Source: Methylococcales bacterium
GTDB taxonomy: Bacteria; Pseudomonadota; Gammaproteobacteria; Methylococcales; Methylomonadaceae
Direction: 5' to 3'
Assembly (NCBI GenBank): GCA_030693155.1
Contig: JAUYBJ010000079.1
Coordinates: 1-64,000 of the forward strand
Length of the DNA stretch: 64,000 nt
The notes beneath the pieces were generated by a model. That model did no database searches, had not been told where the DNA came from, and was given only the letters and a program-made list of their open reading frames with translations. Both the position numbers and the translations under genes were made by a program. Positions 54,131 to 63,282 of the stretch are shown piece after piece. The stretch's first letter is position 1. Every line of letters begins with the position of its first letter.

Positions 54131-55564
54131 ATGAAAAAAATACTTTTTGTCAGCAGTGAAGTCTATCCCCTGATTAAAACAGGCGGTCTTGCCGATGTAT
54201 GCAGCAGCTTACCTAAGGCATTAACCGAATTAGGACAAGACATTCGCATTATTATCCCTAATTATCCATCATTAAAAACTGTCGGCGACGTACATTTTCT
54301 GTGTTCATTACGCATAGACAATCACCCGATTAATATCTTGGAAACCCGCATTCCTGATAGCCCTGTTGTCGCGTGGCTGGTTGATTGCCCTGAACTGTTT
54401 AACACCACAGGCAATCCCTATCTCGATGAACAAGGACTTCCGTGGGCAAATAATGCCGAACGGTTTGCCTTATTTTGTCGGGTTGCTGTTGAAGTCGCGA
54501 TGGATAAAGTCAATCGCAATTGGAAACCCGACATCGTGCATTGCAATGACTGGCAAAGCGGTTTAGTACCTGCGCTGCTGTCAATGGAAGCCAATCGTCC
54601 GAAAACCGTTTTTACTATCCACAATATGGCATATCAGGGACTGTTTCCTGTGCAGAGTGTTTATACACTTAACTTGCCCGGTCAGTTGTGGAATCCGAAT
54701 GGTCTGGAGTTTTTCGGAATGCTGTCTTTTATTAAAGGCGGTATTGCTTATGCAGATCGCATTACCACCGTCAGCCCGACTTATGCGTTAGAAATTCAAA
54801 GCCCCGCTTTCGGCTATGGGCTTGAAGGCTTATTAGCGCACCGCAGCAACAATCTGGTCGGCATTATTAACGGCATTGATACGCATGAATGGAATCCTGA
54901 AACCGATCCGCACATTCATCAACGTTACAGCGTCGATTCACTGTCCGAAAAACTACACAACAAAACAGAGTTACAACGCAGAGTCAATTTACCCGTCAAT
55001 GACAGTGTGCCGCTGCTCGGACTTATCAGTCGCTTGGTTGAACAAAAAGGCATCGACATGATTATCGAATGCTTGCCTGAGATGATGACGTTACCGATGC
55101 AACTGGTGTTGCTGGGTAATGGTGACAAAGTCTATGAACAACGCTTACAAAATATTGCCCGTTTATATCCTGATAAAATCGTTATCATCATCGACTACAA
55201 CGAATCCTTAGCCCACCTTATTGAAGCGGGTTCCGATGTATTCCTGATGCCGTCACGCTTTGAACCTTGTGGCTTAAATCAAATGTACAGCCAGCGTTAC
55301 GGTACCATTCCTATCGTCAGAAAAACCGGCGGTTTGGCAGATACCGTTGTCGATACCTTACCAGAAAGCCTTGCTAATCACAGTGCGACTGGCATCGTAT
55401 TCAAAGAAGCTCATGCAGGTGCATTACTGGAAGCCATTAAACGCACCCTGTTGTTATACAGTAATCACGCGGCGTGGCAACAAATGCAGACCAACGCCAT
55501 GCACAAAGATTTCTCCTGGCATAGAAGCGCAGAGCAATACTTGGCTTTATACAACAGTATTTAG
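54131..55564 (+). CDS. glgA: glycogen synthase
   Basis: ILFVSSEVYPLIKTGGLADVCSSLPKAL, FTIHNMAYQGLFP, LISRLVEQKGIDMI, MPSRFEPCGLNQMYSQRYGTIPIVRKTGGLADTV. Confidence 0.97.
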   Translation: MKKILFVSSEVYPLIKTGGLADVCSSLPKALTELGQDIRIIIPNYPSLKTVGDVHFLCSLRIDNHPINILETRIPDSPVVAWLVDCPELFNTTGNPYLDEQGLPWANNAERFALFCRVAVEVAMDKVNRNWKPDIVHCNDWQSGLVPALLSMEANRPKTVFTIHNMAYQGLFPVQSVYTLNLPGQLWNPNGLEFFGMLSFIKGGIAYADRITTVSPTYALEIQSPAFGYGLEGLLAHRSNNLVGIINGIDTHEWNPETDPHIHQRYSVDSLSEKLHNKTELQRRVNLPVNDSVPLLGLISRLVEQKGIDMIIECLPEMMTLPMQLVLLGNGDKVYEQRLQNIARLYPDKIVIIIDYNESLAHLIEAGSDVFLMPSRFEPCGLNQMYSQRYGTIPIVRKTGGLADTVVDTLPESLANHSATGIVFKEAHAGALLEAIKRTLLLYSNHAAWQQMQTNAMHKDFSWHRSAEQYLALYNSI

Positions 55565-55565
55565 T

Positions 55566-55712
55566 GTCCACGAAAAATACTAAAAGCACGAAAAAAGAAT
55601 GGCTTGCTTCTTTATCTGCTAAACCCCATCGTGGTGGATACCCTATTCTTGAAGGTATCCGCCCACCCCATTCGTATCTATATTTTTCGTGTCTTTCGTG
55701 CTTTTCGTGGAC
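55566..55712. repeat. inverted pair of CACGAAA-type repeats (GTCCACGAAAAA.../...CTTTCGTGCTTTTCGTGGAC)
   Basis: Same unit as 7277-7305/7590-7608. Confidence 0.75.
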
Positions 55713-55736
55713 GACGCATTTACCAATCTATTGCTC

Positions 55737-56915
55737 ATGATTAACACCGATGTTCTCATCATTGGCGGCGGCGCAGCAGGTTTAATGTGCGCTATCGAAG
55801 CAGGCAAACGCGGCAGAAACGTCATCGTACTGGATCACGCCAACAAAGCAGGCAAAAAAATCCTTATGTCGGGCGGCGGGCGGTGCAACTTCACCAACTA
55901 CAGCGTTGAACCCGACAACTACCTGTCCAACAACCCGCATTTTTGTAAATCTGCCCTGAGTCGGTACACGCAATGGGATTTTATCGACTTGGTGTCGCGC
56001 TACCGTATTCCCTATCATGAACGCGACCACGGACGCTTATTTTGCAATGACAGTGCGCGGGATATTCTGGATATGCTACTCACTGAATGTGAAAATGCGG
56101 GTGTGAGCATCCAATTAAATACCAGCATTCACCGCATTGAACAGCTTAATCAACAGTTCCAACTGCACACCAGCCAAGGCGATTTTGTCGCACAATCCTT
56201 AGTGATTGCCACAGGAGGCTTGTCGATACCGAAAATGGGCGCGACCCCGTTCGGCTATAAAATCGCCGAACAATTCGGCATTAACGTATTACCGACCCGC
56301 GCGGGTTTAGTACCACTCACCTTACAGCCTGAAGATAAAGAACAATTCTCGCCGCTATCAGGAATTGCTGTACCGTGCGTCGTCAGTGCCAATGGACAGG
56401 CATTTAATGAAAATATCTTGTTTACCCATCGCGGTTTAAGCGGCCCCAGCATCTTACAAATATCATCTTATTGGCACGCGGGCGACGCTATCAGCATTAA
56501 TTTATTACCCGATATGTCACTCACCGATGAACTGAAAAATAAACGCCAACAAAAAATCAACAGCACACTGAAAACCATTTTACACACCTATTTGCCTAAA
56601 CATTTGCTCAGTTGTTTATTGCCCGAAAATCTAATCAACACCGCACTGCAAGACTGCTCAGACCGTCAGATTGAACAAATCGCTGAACAACTGCACAACT
56701 GGGCAATCAAACCCAACGGCACAGAAGGCTACCGTACCGCTGAAATTACGCTGGGCGGCGTTGATTGCAATGAATTGTCGTCCAAAACAATGGCAAGCAC
56801 CAAAGTCTCAGGGCTGTATTTTATCGGCGAAGTAGTCGATGTCAGCGGTTGGCTGGGCGGCTATAATTTTCAGTGGGCGTGGTCGTCGGGCTGGTGTGCT
56901 GGACAGGTTGTGTAG
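55737..56915 (+). CDS. HI0933/YhiN family FAD-dependent oxidoreductase
   Basis: DVLIIGGGAAGLMCAIEAGKRG, KKILMSGGGRCNFTN, GEVVDVSGWLGGYNFQWAWSSG. Confidence 0.95.
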   Translation: MINTDVLIIGGGAAGLMCAIEAGKRGRNVIVLDHANKAGKKILMSGGGRCNFTNYSVEPDNYLSNNPHFCKSALSRYTQWDFIDLVSRYRIPYHERDHGRLFCNDSARDILDMLLTECENAGVSIQLNTSIHRIEQLNQQFQLHTSQGDFVAQSLVIATGGLSIPKMGATPFGYKIAEQFGINVLPTRAGLVPLTLQPEDKEQFSPLSGIAVPCVVSANGQAFNENILFTHRGLSGPSILQISSYWHAGDAISINLLPDMSLTDELKNKRQQKINSTLKTILHTYLPKHLLSCLLPENLINTALQDCSDRQIEQIAEQLHNWAIKPNGTEGYRTAEITLGGVDCNELSSKTMASTKVSGLYFIGEVVDVSGWLGGYNFQWAWSSGWCAGQVV

Positions 56916-56943
56916 GTTGGGTTAGCGATAGCGTAACCCAACA
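56912..56943. repeat. GTAG-headed palindrome GTAGGTTGGGTTA..TAACCCAAC (REP-like)
   Basis: Supplies the TAG stop codon of the preceding gene. Confidence 0.7.
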
Positions 56944-56989
56944 TTAGTAGTATAATCACACGATACTAACTATTTACTGATAAGGAGCA

Positions 56990-57436
56990 ATGACCATGCG
57001 CTATTTACACACCATGATTCGTGTCCGTGATTTAACGGAATCGCTGGATTTTTTCTGCAATAAACTGGGGCTGGTTGAATGCAATCGCCACGACAGCGAA
57101 CAAGGTCGCTTCACGCTGGTTTATTTGCACGCGCCAGAAGATATCAGTGAAGCCGTACTCAGACAAGCCCCATTACTGGAACTGACCTACAACTGGGACA
57201 CGGAAGACTATACAGGGGGGCGTAATTTCGGGCATCTCGCGTATGAAGTCGAAGATATTTATGCCACCTGTCAAAAACTGATGGATGCAGGCGTAGTCAT
57301 TAATCGCCCGCCGCGTGATGGTCGCATGGCATTTGTACGCTCACCTGACGGTATTTCTATTGAATTTTTGCAAAAAGATGAAGCCTTAGCTCCACAAGAA
57401 CCGTGGCTTTCCATGGCAAATACAGGCAGTTGGTAA
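56990..57436 (+). CDS. gloA: lactoylglutathione lyase (glyoxalase I)
   Basis: [47 protein letters not shown]. Confidence 0.95.
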   Translation: MTMRYLHTMIRVRDLTESLDFFCNKLGLVECNRHDSEQGRFTLVYLHAPEDISEAVLRQAPLLELTYNWDTEDYTGGRNFGHLAYEVEDIYATCQKLMDAGVVINRPPRDGRMAFVRSPDGISIEFLQKDEALAPQEPWLSMANTGSW

Positions 57437-57457
57437 ACCTGCACGGGCAAATGATAC

Positions 57458-57578
57458 AGAGACTGTGAACGTATTGGATTTTGGAATCAAAACTCATGAG
57501 TTTTGACTCCCGCATCATAGACAAACCAATACGCTAACAATAACGTTTTAATAGTTTTTGAATACTTTCACAGTCTCT
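57458..57578. mobile_element. 121-bp element with AGAGACTGTGAA(A/C)GTATT TIRs, different interior
   Basis: Termini shared with 19286/43072 elements; interior has perfect palindrome TCAAAACTCATGAGTTTTGA (57487-57506). Confidence 0.7.
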
Positions 57579-57604
57579 ACCGCGTTTACCCTGATGCTGA
57601 CGAC

Positions 57605-58168
57605 TTAGCTCGTGATAACCATAGCAATAAAAACGACAACGCCTGTTACCGTAGAATACAGCGTCATTTTGCGGTATTTGGGCAGTTGCCACGCCATAAT
57701 AAATCCCGTCACTAATAGCATGAATAACGATGTTCCCAATACAACGGCATATATTTTAAACGCAGGCGCACCGTTCGCGGTGTGTAATTCCAGTAAGCGT
57801 TTATACCAATCGGCTTTTTGCACCGTGAGCTTGGCTTCGGTGGCTTGTGTTGATTCCAGCGTCACTCTTAATTCAGCCCCTTTCCAGTATAATCGAGTGA
57901 GTTTATCGGTACTTTCGTTGCTTGCCTCGCCTGTTGGCGGCGAGAGTTGCAACTTCTGCAATTCTTGCGTGACAAAATCAGTCAATGCCGCATCCTCTTT
58001 TTGCAATGGCGCGGTTAATGGCAACGTATACACCTGCGTGTCATAACCGCCTTCAACACCCAGCGTATAAAGTGTGCCAGTAACAAGAAACATCAGGGCA
58101 ATCGGGAAAATAAAAGTCGCAAGTATCAAATGTACCTGCATGAGAAAAAGACGATTGATTTTAATCAT
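57605..58168 (-). CDS. PepSY-associated TM domain-like membrane protein
   Basis: Two terminal TM regions, LLELHTANGAPAFKIYAVVLGTSLFMLLVTGFIMAW. Confidence 0.65.
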   Translation of the reverse strand: MIKINRLFLMQVHLILATFIFPIALMFLVTGTLYTLGVEGGYDTQVYTLPLTAPLQKEDAALTDFVTQELQKLQLSPPTGEASNESTDKLTRLYWKGAELRVTLESTQATEAKLTVQKADWYKRLLELHTANGAPAFKIYAVVLGTSLFMLLVTGFIMAWQLPKYRKMTLYSTVTGVVVFIAMVITS

Positions 58169-58316
58169 GAATAAGCCTGTGGGTAGTTGACGTGATTTGG
58201 GTGCGGGTTTGCTATATTACTCAGTTAATTTGTGATAAATCAAACCAGTCTACGATGTTAAAGACGATTTGCCAATCCAAAAACCCTAATAAAACATTGC
58301 GTAATATCACACCGAC

Positions 58317-59324
58317 ATGAATTTCCTATTGAAAATCGCTATCTTACTTTGTACTGCTTTTGTCCTCAGCACCGCTCTAGCGGACGATGATGACGACAAA
58401 CAGCCCAGCCAAAAAGTCCAGCCAGTGACAGCTCAGTCGGGCATTACTCTGGATACCAAAGCCCAGCAACACTCAGGGCTGGAAACTATAAAACTGCAAC
58501 CTGCAAGCTATCACGCCGAATTTACCGCTTATGGCAAAGTGTTAGCCATTCAACCGTTAATCGAATTACGCCACCGCTATTTAGTCGCATTGACCGAACG
58601 TAACACTGCCCACGCGAAATTCAACCAAGCTGAACAAAGCGTAAATCGTCAGCAAGCTCTGTATCAAGAAGGAATCAGTGCAAAACGCCATCTGCAAGAA
58701 CAACAAGCGCAATGGCAAATCGACAAAGCTCAACTCGAAGCCGCGCATTTTCAAGATCAAACCCTCAAAGAAGAAGCCCAACTGACGTGGGGTAACACCT
58801 TGGCAGAATGGGCATTATCCAGCAATAGCAAGCAATTCAACGCCTTGTTATCGGGGCAGCAAAAACTCTTAAAAATCACCTTGCCCAGCAATCAGCAGTT
58901 AGCCGATGAACTCAAAACCATTGTCATTGCCGCCTCTGGCAATCGCAGCAAAGCCCAAGCCGCGCAACTCATTTCAGCCGCACCGCAAACCGAAGCCAGC
59001 AGCCAAGGTAACAGTTACTTTTTCCAAACCGCCGCAAAAAATATCAGCATCGGTATGGCAGTCACCGCATGGCTACCTGAACAGGATAAACAATTATCGG
59101 GTGTGATGATGCCAAAATCGGCGTTATTGTGGTCTATGGATCAAGCGTTTGTTTATATCAAAACGAGCAACACGTTCAGCCGCCGTGCTATCACGCATTA
59201 TTCAATCAGCAATGATGGTTACTTTGTCAGTGAAGACCTGAAACCCGACGAAGAATTAGTGATTACAGGTGCGCAGATGTTGTTATCCGAAGAAATGCGC
59301 GGACAGATTCCTGATGAGGATTGA
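58317..59324 (+). CDS. periplasmic adaptor-like (HlyD/RND MFP) secreted protein
   Basis: Signal peptide; coiled-coil region; MPKSALLWSMDQAFVYIKTSNTFSRRAI pattern of efflux adaptors. Confidence 0.65.
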   Translation: MNFLLKIAILLCTAFVLSTALADDDDDKQPSQKVQPVTAQSGITLDTKAQQHSGLETIKLQPASYHAEFTAYGKVLAIQPLIELRHRYLVALTERNTAHAKFNQAEQSVNRQQALYQEGISAKRHLQEQQAQWQIDKAQLEAAHFQDQTLKEEAQLTWGNTLAEWALSSNSKQFNALLSGQQKLLKITLPSNQQLADELKTIVIAASGNRSKAQAAQLISAAPQTEASSQGNSYFFQTAAKNISIGMAVTAWLPEQDKQLSGVMMPKSALLWSMDQAFVYIKTSNTFSRRAITHYSISNDGYFVSEDLKPDEELVITGAQMLLSEEMRGQIPDED

Positions 59325-59331
59325 TAATTTT

Positions 59332-59416
59332 GTAGGGTGGGCAAGCGTCTTTTTGCTTGCCCACCGATTATGCCATCCCTATGTGGGCAAACGATAGAGC
59401 TGTTTGCCCACCCTAC
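59332..59416. repeat. GTAG-headed REP-like doublet GTAGGGTGGGCAA...TTGCCCACCCTAC
   Basis: Exact 13-bp outer arms plus an internal GGGCAAGC/GCTTGCCC hairpin. Confidence 0.8.
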
Positions 59417-59437
59417 CTAACTAAAGGGTTATACGCC

Positions 59438-59665
59438 ATGATTTATAGATCGGATGACAGGTGTAAGTTTTGTGTGAATTACTTGCAAAATAAAACGTGT
59501 AAGGCATTTGCAGGGGGTATTCCAGACGCTATTTGGAGTGGTGACATCCTGCATGACACGCCTATTGATGGTGATAATGGTATTCTCTTTAAAAGAAAGC
59601 CTCTTTATTTTCCCGATATTGATGAGGAAACAGAAAAACGCCTTTCGAGAGAAAAACTTTGGTAG
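59438..59665 (+). CDS. 75-aa hypothetical protein with Cys motif
   Basis: MIYRSDDRCKFCVNYLQNKTCKAFAGGIPDAIWSG; start at internal Met. Confidence 0.6.
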   Translation: MIYRSDDRCKFCVNYLQNKTCKAFAGGIPDAIWSGDILHDTPIDGDNGILFKRKPLYFPDIDEETEKRLSREKLW

Positions 59666-59758
59666 TCTTAATAACGTAAGTGATTGGAATACAAACCTAG
59701 GTTTGTACTCCACAATATCAAAACTTTGTTCGTGCTTTTTGTGTTTTTCGTGGCCAAA

Positions 59759-61204
59759 TTAAAACGTCTGCCATCCGCCACCTAGCACTTTATACAACAA
59801 CACCACATCCGCCGAGGTTTTCGCGCTACTGCTGACTAACGCGCTTTGTGCTTGATAGAGTGCTTGTTGGCTTTGCAGCACATTAATAAAATTGCTTAAG
59901 CCTTTTTCATAACGCATCGTGGCTAATTGTACGGCTTGTTGATTGGCAGTGACGGCTTGCTGTAGGGATTGGTTTTTTTGCTGTTCTTTACGATAAGCAA
60001 CCAGCGCGTCTTCGACTTCTTTAAACGCGGTCAAGACGGTTTTTTGATAACCGAGCAGACTTTGCTGGTACTGGGCTTCTTTGCTTTTGATATTGGCGTT
60101 GAGTTTGCCCCAGTTAAACAGCGGTGCGATCAGCGTCGCACCGACTGACCACGATTTGCCGATAGGCGTAAAGTCGGTGATGCGGGTATTTTGCAAGCCG
60201 ATAAACTCGGCTAAATTAAATTTTGGGTACAACTCAGATTCGGCAATGCCAATTTGCGCATTGGCAGCAGCGAGTTGACGCTCTGCGTAGCGTATATCGG
60301 GGCGGCGTTGTAACAGCTCAGACGGCAAGTCGGGCATGACCGTGGTTTTCACCATTGGGATACTCGCCACAGGTGCTAAACGCGCCGCCAATGCGTCAGG
60401 TTGTTTAGCCAATAATAAACTCAGCGCGTGTATGGCTTGCTGCACCGCAGTTTCATAGCTGGGCAATTGGGATTCGGTGGTCGCCAGTTGCGCTTGCGAC
60501 ACTTCCATCATATCCGCCAAGCCTGCTTGTTGGCGGACGTTTAATAAATTCACCGTATCTTGTTGACTGATTAAATTGGCTTCGGTAATTAGGATAAGTT
60601 GTTGATTACCGCGCAGTTCGATGTAATTACGCGCCACTTCGCCCAGTAAAGTCACCATGACATCGTGCCGATGTTCAATTTCGCTGTCAATAGAGGCATC
60701 GGCGACTTCTATCGCCCGTTGCACTCCACCGAAAAAATCCAGTTCCCATTGAGCATCAACACCGAATTGCAATAAATTGATGATTTGACTACCAAAACCA
60801 AAACCACCCGCTTGCGAAGTTGATGAGGTGGAGGCGGAAGAATTCAGGCGACGATTGATATTACTTTTACCCGACAAGCTAGGCAAACCAGAGGCAACCG
60901 TTACCGTGCGTTGCGCCAGTGCATCTTTGATACGGTCTAGGGTTTGTTTTAAATCCAGATTGGTATTGATAGCATCAACTATCAGTTGATTCAGTATCGG
61001 ATCATTAAAATTCTGCTACCATTTTTCCAGTGCCATAGGATGGGCTGACGCAGGAAGCCCATCGTTCGCGATTGATGGGCTTCGTACCTCAGCCCATCCT
61101 ATAGAACTCCATTGTTTAGGCGTAGCCACTTCTGGTTTTTGATAATCAGGCCCGACTACACAGCCTGTCAACAAGACCGCCAAACCCAGCGCATAACGCC
61201 TCAT
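59759..61204 (-). pseudogene. NodT/OprM-type outer-membrane efflux lipoprotein gene interrupted by in-frame TAG (61016-61018) and carrying an in-frame repeat insertion
   Basis: ORFs 61016..61204 (lipobox LLTGCVVGPDYQKPEVATPKQW) and 59759..60886 are in the same frame; between them LEKW*QNFNDPILNQLIVDAINTNLDLKQTLDRIKDALAQ. Confidence 0.82.
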
Positions 61205-62145
61205 AAACCGTTACCTGTCACGGCTTGGGTTTCAATAAATACATCCATTTGCTGACCGATGTAAAACGGTAATTGTTTACGATCAAAACTGTACAGAGCC
61301 TGTAAGACGCGGGTATCGACGCGCTCGGTGCTGTCACCTGTCAGGGATTTTTTCGGTATCACAAACGGTTGTAAGTAGGCTAATTCTAAATCTACTTTAA
61401 ACGCCCGATTGCCGCGCAGATAGGCGACGGCTTTGGTGTGTTTATCAAATCGCCACGCATCATTCTCATCAATATCGACACGCACATGAAGCTGGTCAAT
61501 ATTACCGACCAGCATTAGCGGCGTGGTTAATGCGCCCGCTTGTGCGAATTCCCCTGCCCTGATATTGACCTGTAAAACTTCACCATCAATCGGCGAACGC
61601 ACGATTAAGCGTTCTAAAGTGGTGCGAATATTGGCAATACTGGCTTGCGCTTGTTGCACGACGGCTTTCGCGCTGTCTAATTTAGCTTGTGCAATGGCGA
61701 CTGCATTATGTCGGCGCAGTAATTCTTCCCTGCTAATGGCGCGTTTATCGGTCACGGATTCGGCTAAATTTTCCAGCGTTTGGGTATCGGTAAGTGCAGC
61801 TTTGGCTTCGTTGACACTGGCGGTTGCTTTGGCTAAATCGGCTTCTTTGATAGCTAAATCAGCGCGGGTATCGCGTTCATCCAAATAAAACAGTGGCGAC
61901 CCTTGTTTAATCGCATCCCCCACTTTAACGGCGACGCGAGTCACAATGCGCGGCAATGGCGTGCCAATGGCGATATTCTGGCTTTTGGCTTCAATAATGC
62001 CTGCGCCCGCGATAAATTCTTTAAAGGATGAAGAAGATGGTTCGGCGACCGCTTGGGCAATCGGCATCGGCTGATTACTGCTGACCACGGTATAACCTGC
62101 GAAAAACAAGCAGACAAGTGCCAGTAAAGGCAGTAGATATTTCAT
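61201..62145 (-). CDS. HlyD-family periplasmic adaptor (DevB-like ABC exporter adaptor)
   Basis: N-terminal TM; VAVKVGDAIKQGSPLFYLDERDTRADLA; LIVRSPIDGEVLQVNIRAGEF. Confidence 0.87.
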   Translation of the reverse strand: MKYLLPLLALVCLFFAGYTVVSSNQPMPIAQAVAEPSSSSFKEFIAGAGIIEAKSQNIAIGTPLPRIVTRVAVKVGDAIKQGSPLFYLDERDTRADLAIKEADLAKATASVNEAKAALTDTQTLENLAESVTDKRAISREELLRRHNAVAIAQAKLDSAKAVVQQAQASIANIRTTLERLIVRSPIDGEVLQVNIRAGEFAQAGALTTPLMLVGNIDQLHVRVDIDENDAWRFDKHTKAVAYLRGNRAFKVDLELAYLQPFVIPKKSLTGDSTERVDTRVLQALYSFDRKQLPFYIGQQMDVFIETQAVTGNGL

Positions 62146-62153
62146 GGTTGACC

Positions 62154-63269
62154 TTAACAGCAACAAGGCGGGTTATCGCTGGAACGCGCCGCACTTTTGG
62201 TTTCTGCGACAGGTCTTAACGTCCCTGATGGATGACACCATGTGTTTGCAACTTGTTCTTGGGCTGGAGCAATGCCGATAAACTGCTCGTTATACACGTC
62301 GCTGGTCAGTAGCTGATAACTGCGCTCACACACTGCTATGCGTTGCCCGCGACAAAAAACATGACCTTCATCATCATAGACTTTGCTGAATGAACCTTTA
62401 TAAATGACCGCGTGTCCTTTATCCAAACACGGAACTGGGTGCGGTTTGGTGGCGGTAATCGTTACCGCACGAAATTCAATGCCTTCAACTACTTGCCACG
62501 GTTGCGCGTCCCATTTGTCCAGAGTAACCGCGACAAAACCCGCTTCGATGAAGGCTTGTAAAAAATCGTGTTCCAGCAACGCGCCAGAAATACACCCGCT
62601 CCACAAGTGCGCGTCGTCTTTCAGGTGTTGCGGCACAGGTTCATCACTGACAATATCGGAAATAGCTACCCGTCCACCCGCTTTAACGACGCGGAAAATT
62701 TCTTGAATGAGTTGTTTTTTATCACTGTCATGCACCAGATTTAACACGCAATTAGACACTACTAAATCAACGCTGTTATCCGCAATCAGCGGCTGGGTTT
62801 TGCGTTGTTGTTCTTGCCACGCGCGTAACGCCAATACATCTTCGGCACAACGCACGGGATTTTCTGCCAGATGTTGATTCATTGCCGTTAAATCTAAAGC
62901 GAGGTCTTGAATCTGTCCTTTTAGAAAACTTACGCGGTCTGAACCGATTTTTTCTGCCATTTCCTGCTGATATTTTCGCGCCAATGCCAGCATATCATCA
63001 TTCATATCCACACCGATCACGTTGCCTGAATCGCCGACTAATTGGGCCGCCATATAGCAGATTTTGCCCGAACCAGAACCTAAATCCAACACCACATTAC
63101 CCTTGCGCACATAACGGGACGGATCGCCACAACCATAATCTTTGTCGATAATTTCCTGCGGTAAAATAGCTAATAATTCGCGGTCATAATCGACTGGACA
63201 ACATAAATCGGCTTGTACCTGTTCCGCGCCTTGTGAATACCGTGCTAATACGCCTGTTTCTACGCTCAT
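62154..63269 (-). CDS. ArsM-like class I SAM methyltransferase with C-terminal CCC
   Basis: VLDLGSGSGKICYMAAQLVG, VDLVVSNCVLNLVHDSDKK, WSGCISGALLEHDF; C-terminus NPPCCC; adjacent arsS. Confidence 0.82.
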   Translation of the reverse strand: MSVETGVLARYSQGAEQVQADLCCPVDYDRELLAILPQEIIDKDYGCGDPSRYVRKGNVVLDLGSGSGKICYMAAQLVGDSGNVIGVDMNDDMLALARKYQQEMAEKIGSDRVSFLKGQIQDLALDLTAMNQHLAENPVRCAEDVLALRAWQEQQRKTQPLIADNSVDLVVSNCVLNLVHDSDKKQLIQEIFRVVKAGGRVAISDIVSDEPVPQHLKDDAHLWSGCISGALLEHDFLQAFIEAGFVAVTLDKWDAQPWQVVEGIEFRAVTITATKPHPVPCLDKGHAVIYKGSFSKVYDDEGHVFCRGQRIAVCERSYQLLTSDVYNEQFIGIAPAQEQVANTWCHPSGTLRPVAETKSAARSSDNPPCCC

Positions 63270-63282
63270 GTTAAACCTCTTA

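Noticed and set aside
61016-61018. TAG as pyrrolysine or programmed recoding site
   Set aside because: No Pyl machinery visible and the residue expected is Trp; nonsense mutation or read error is simpler
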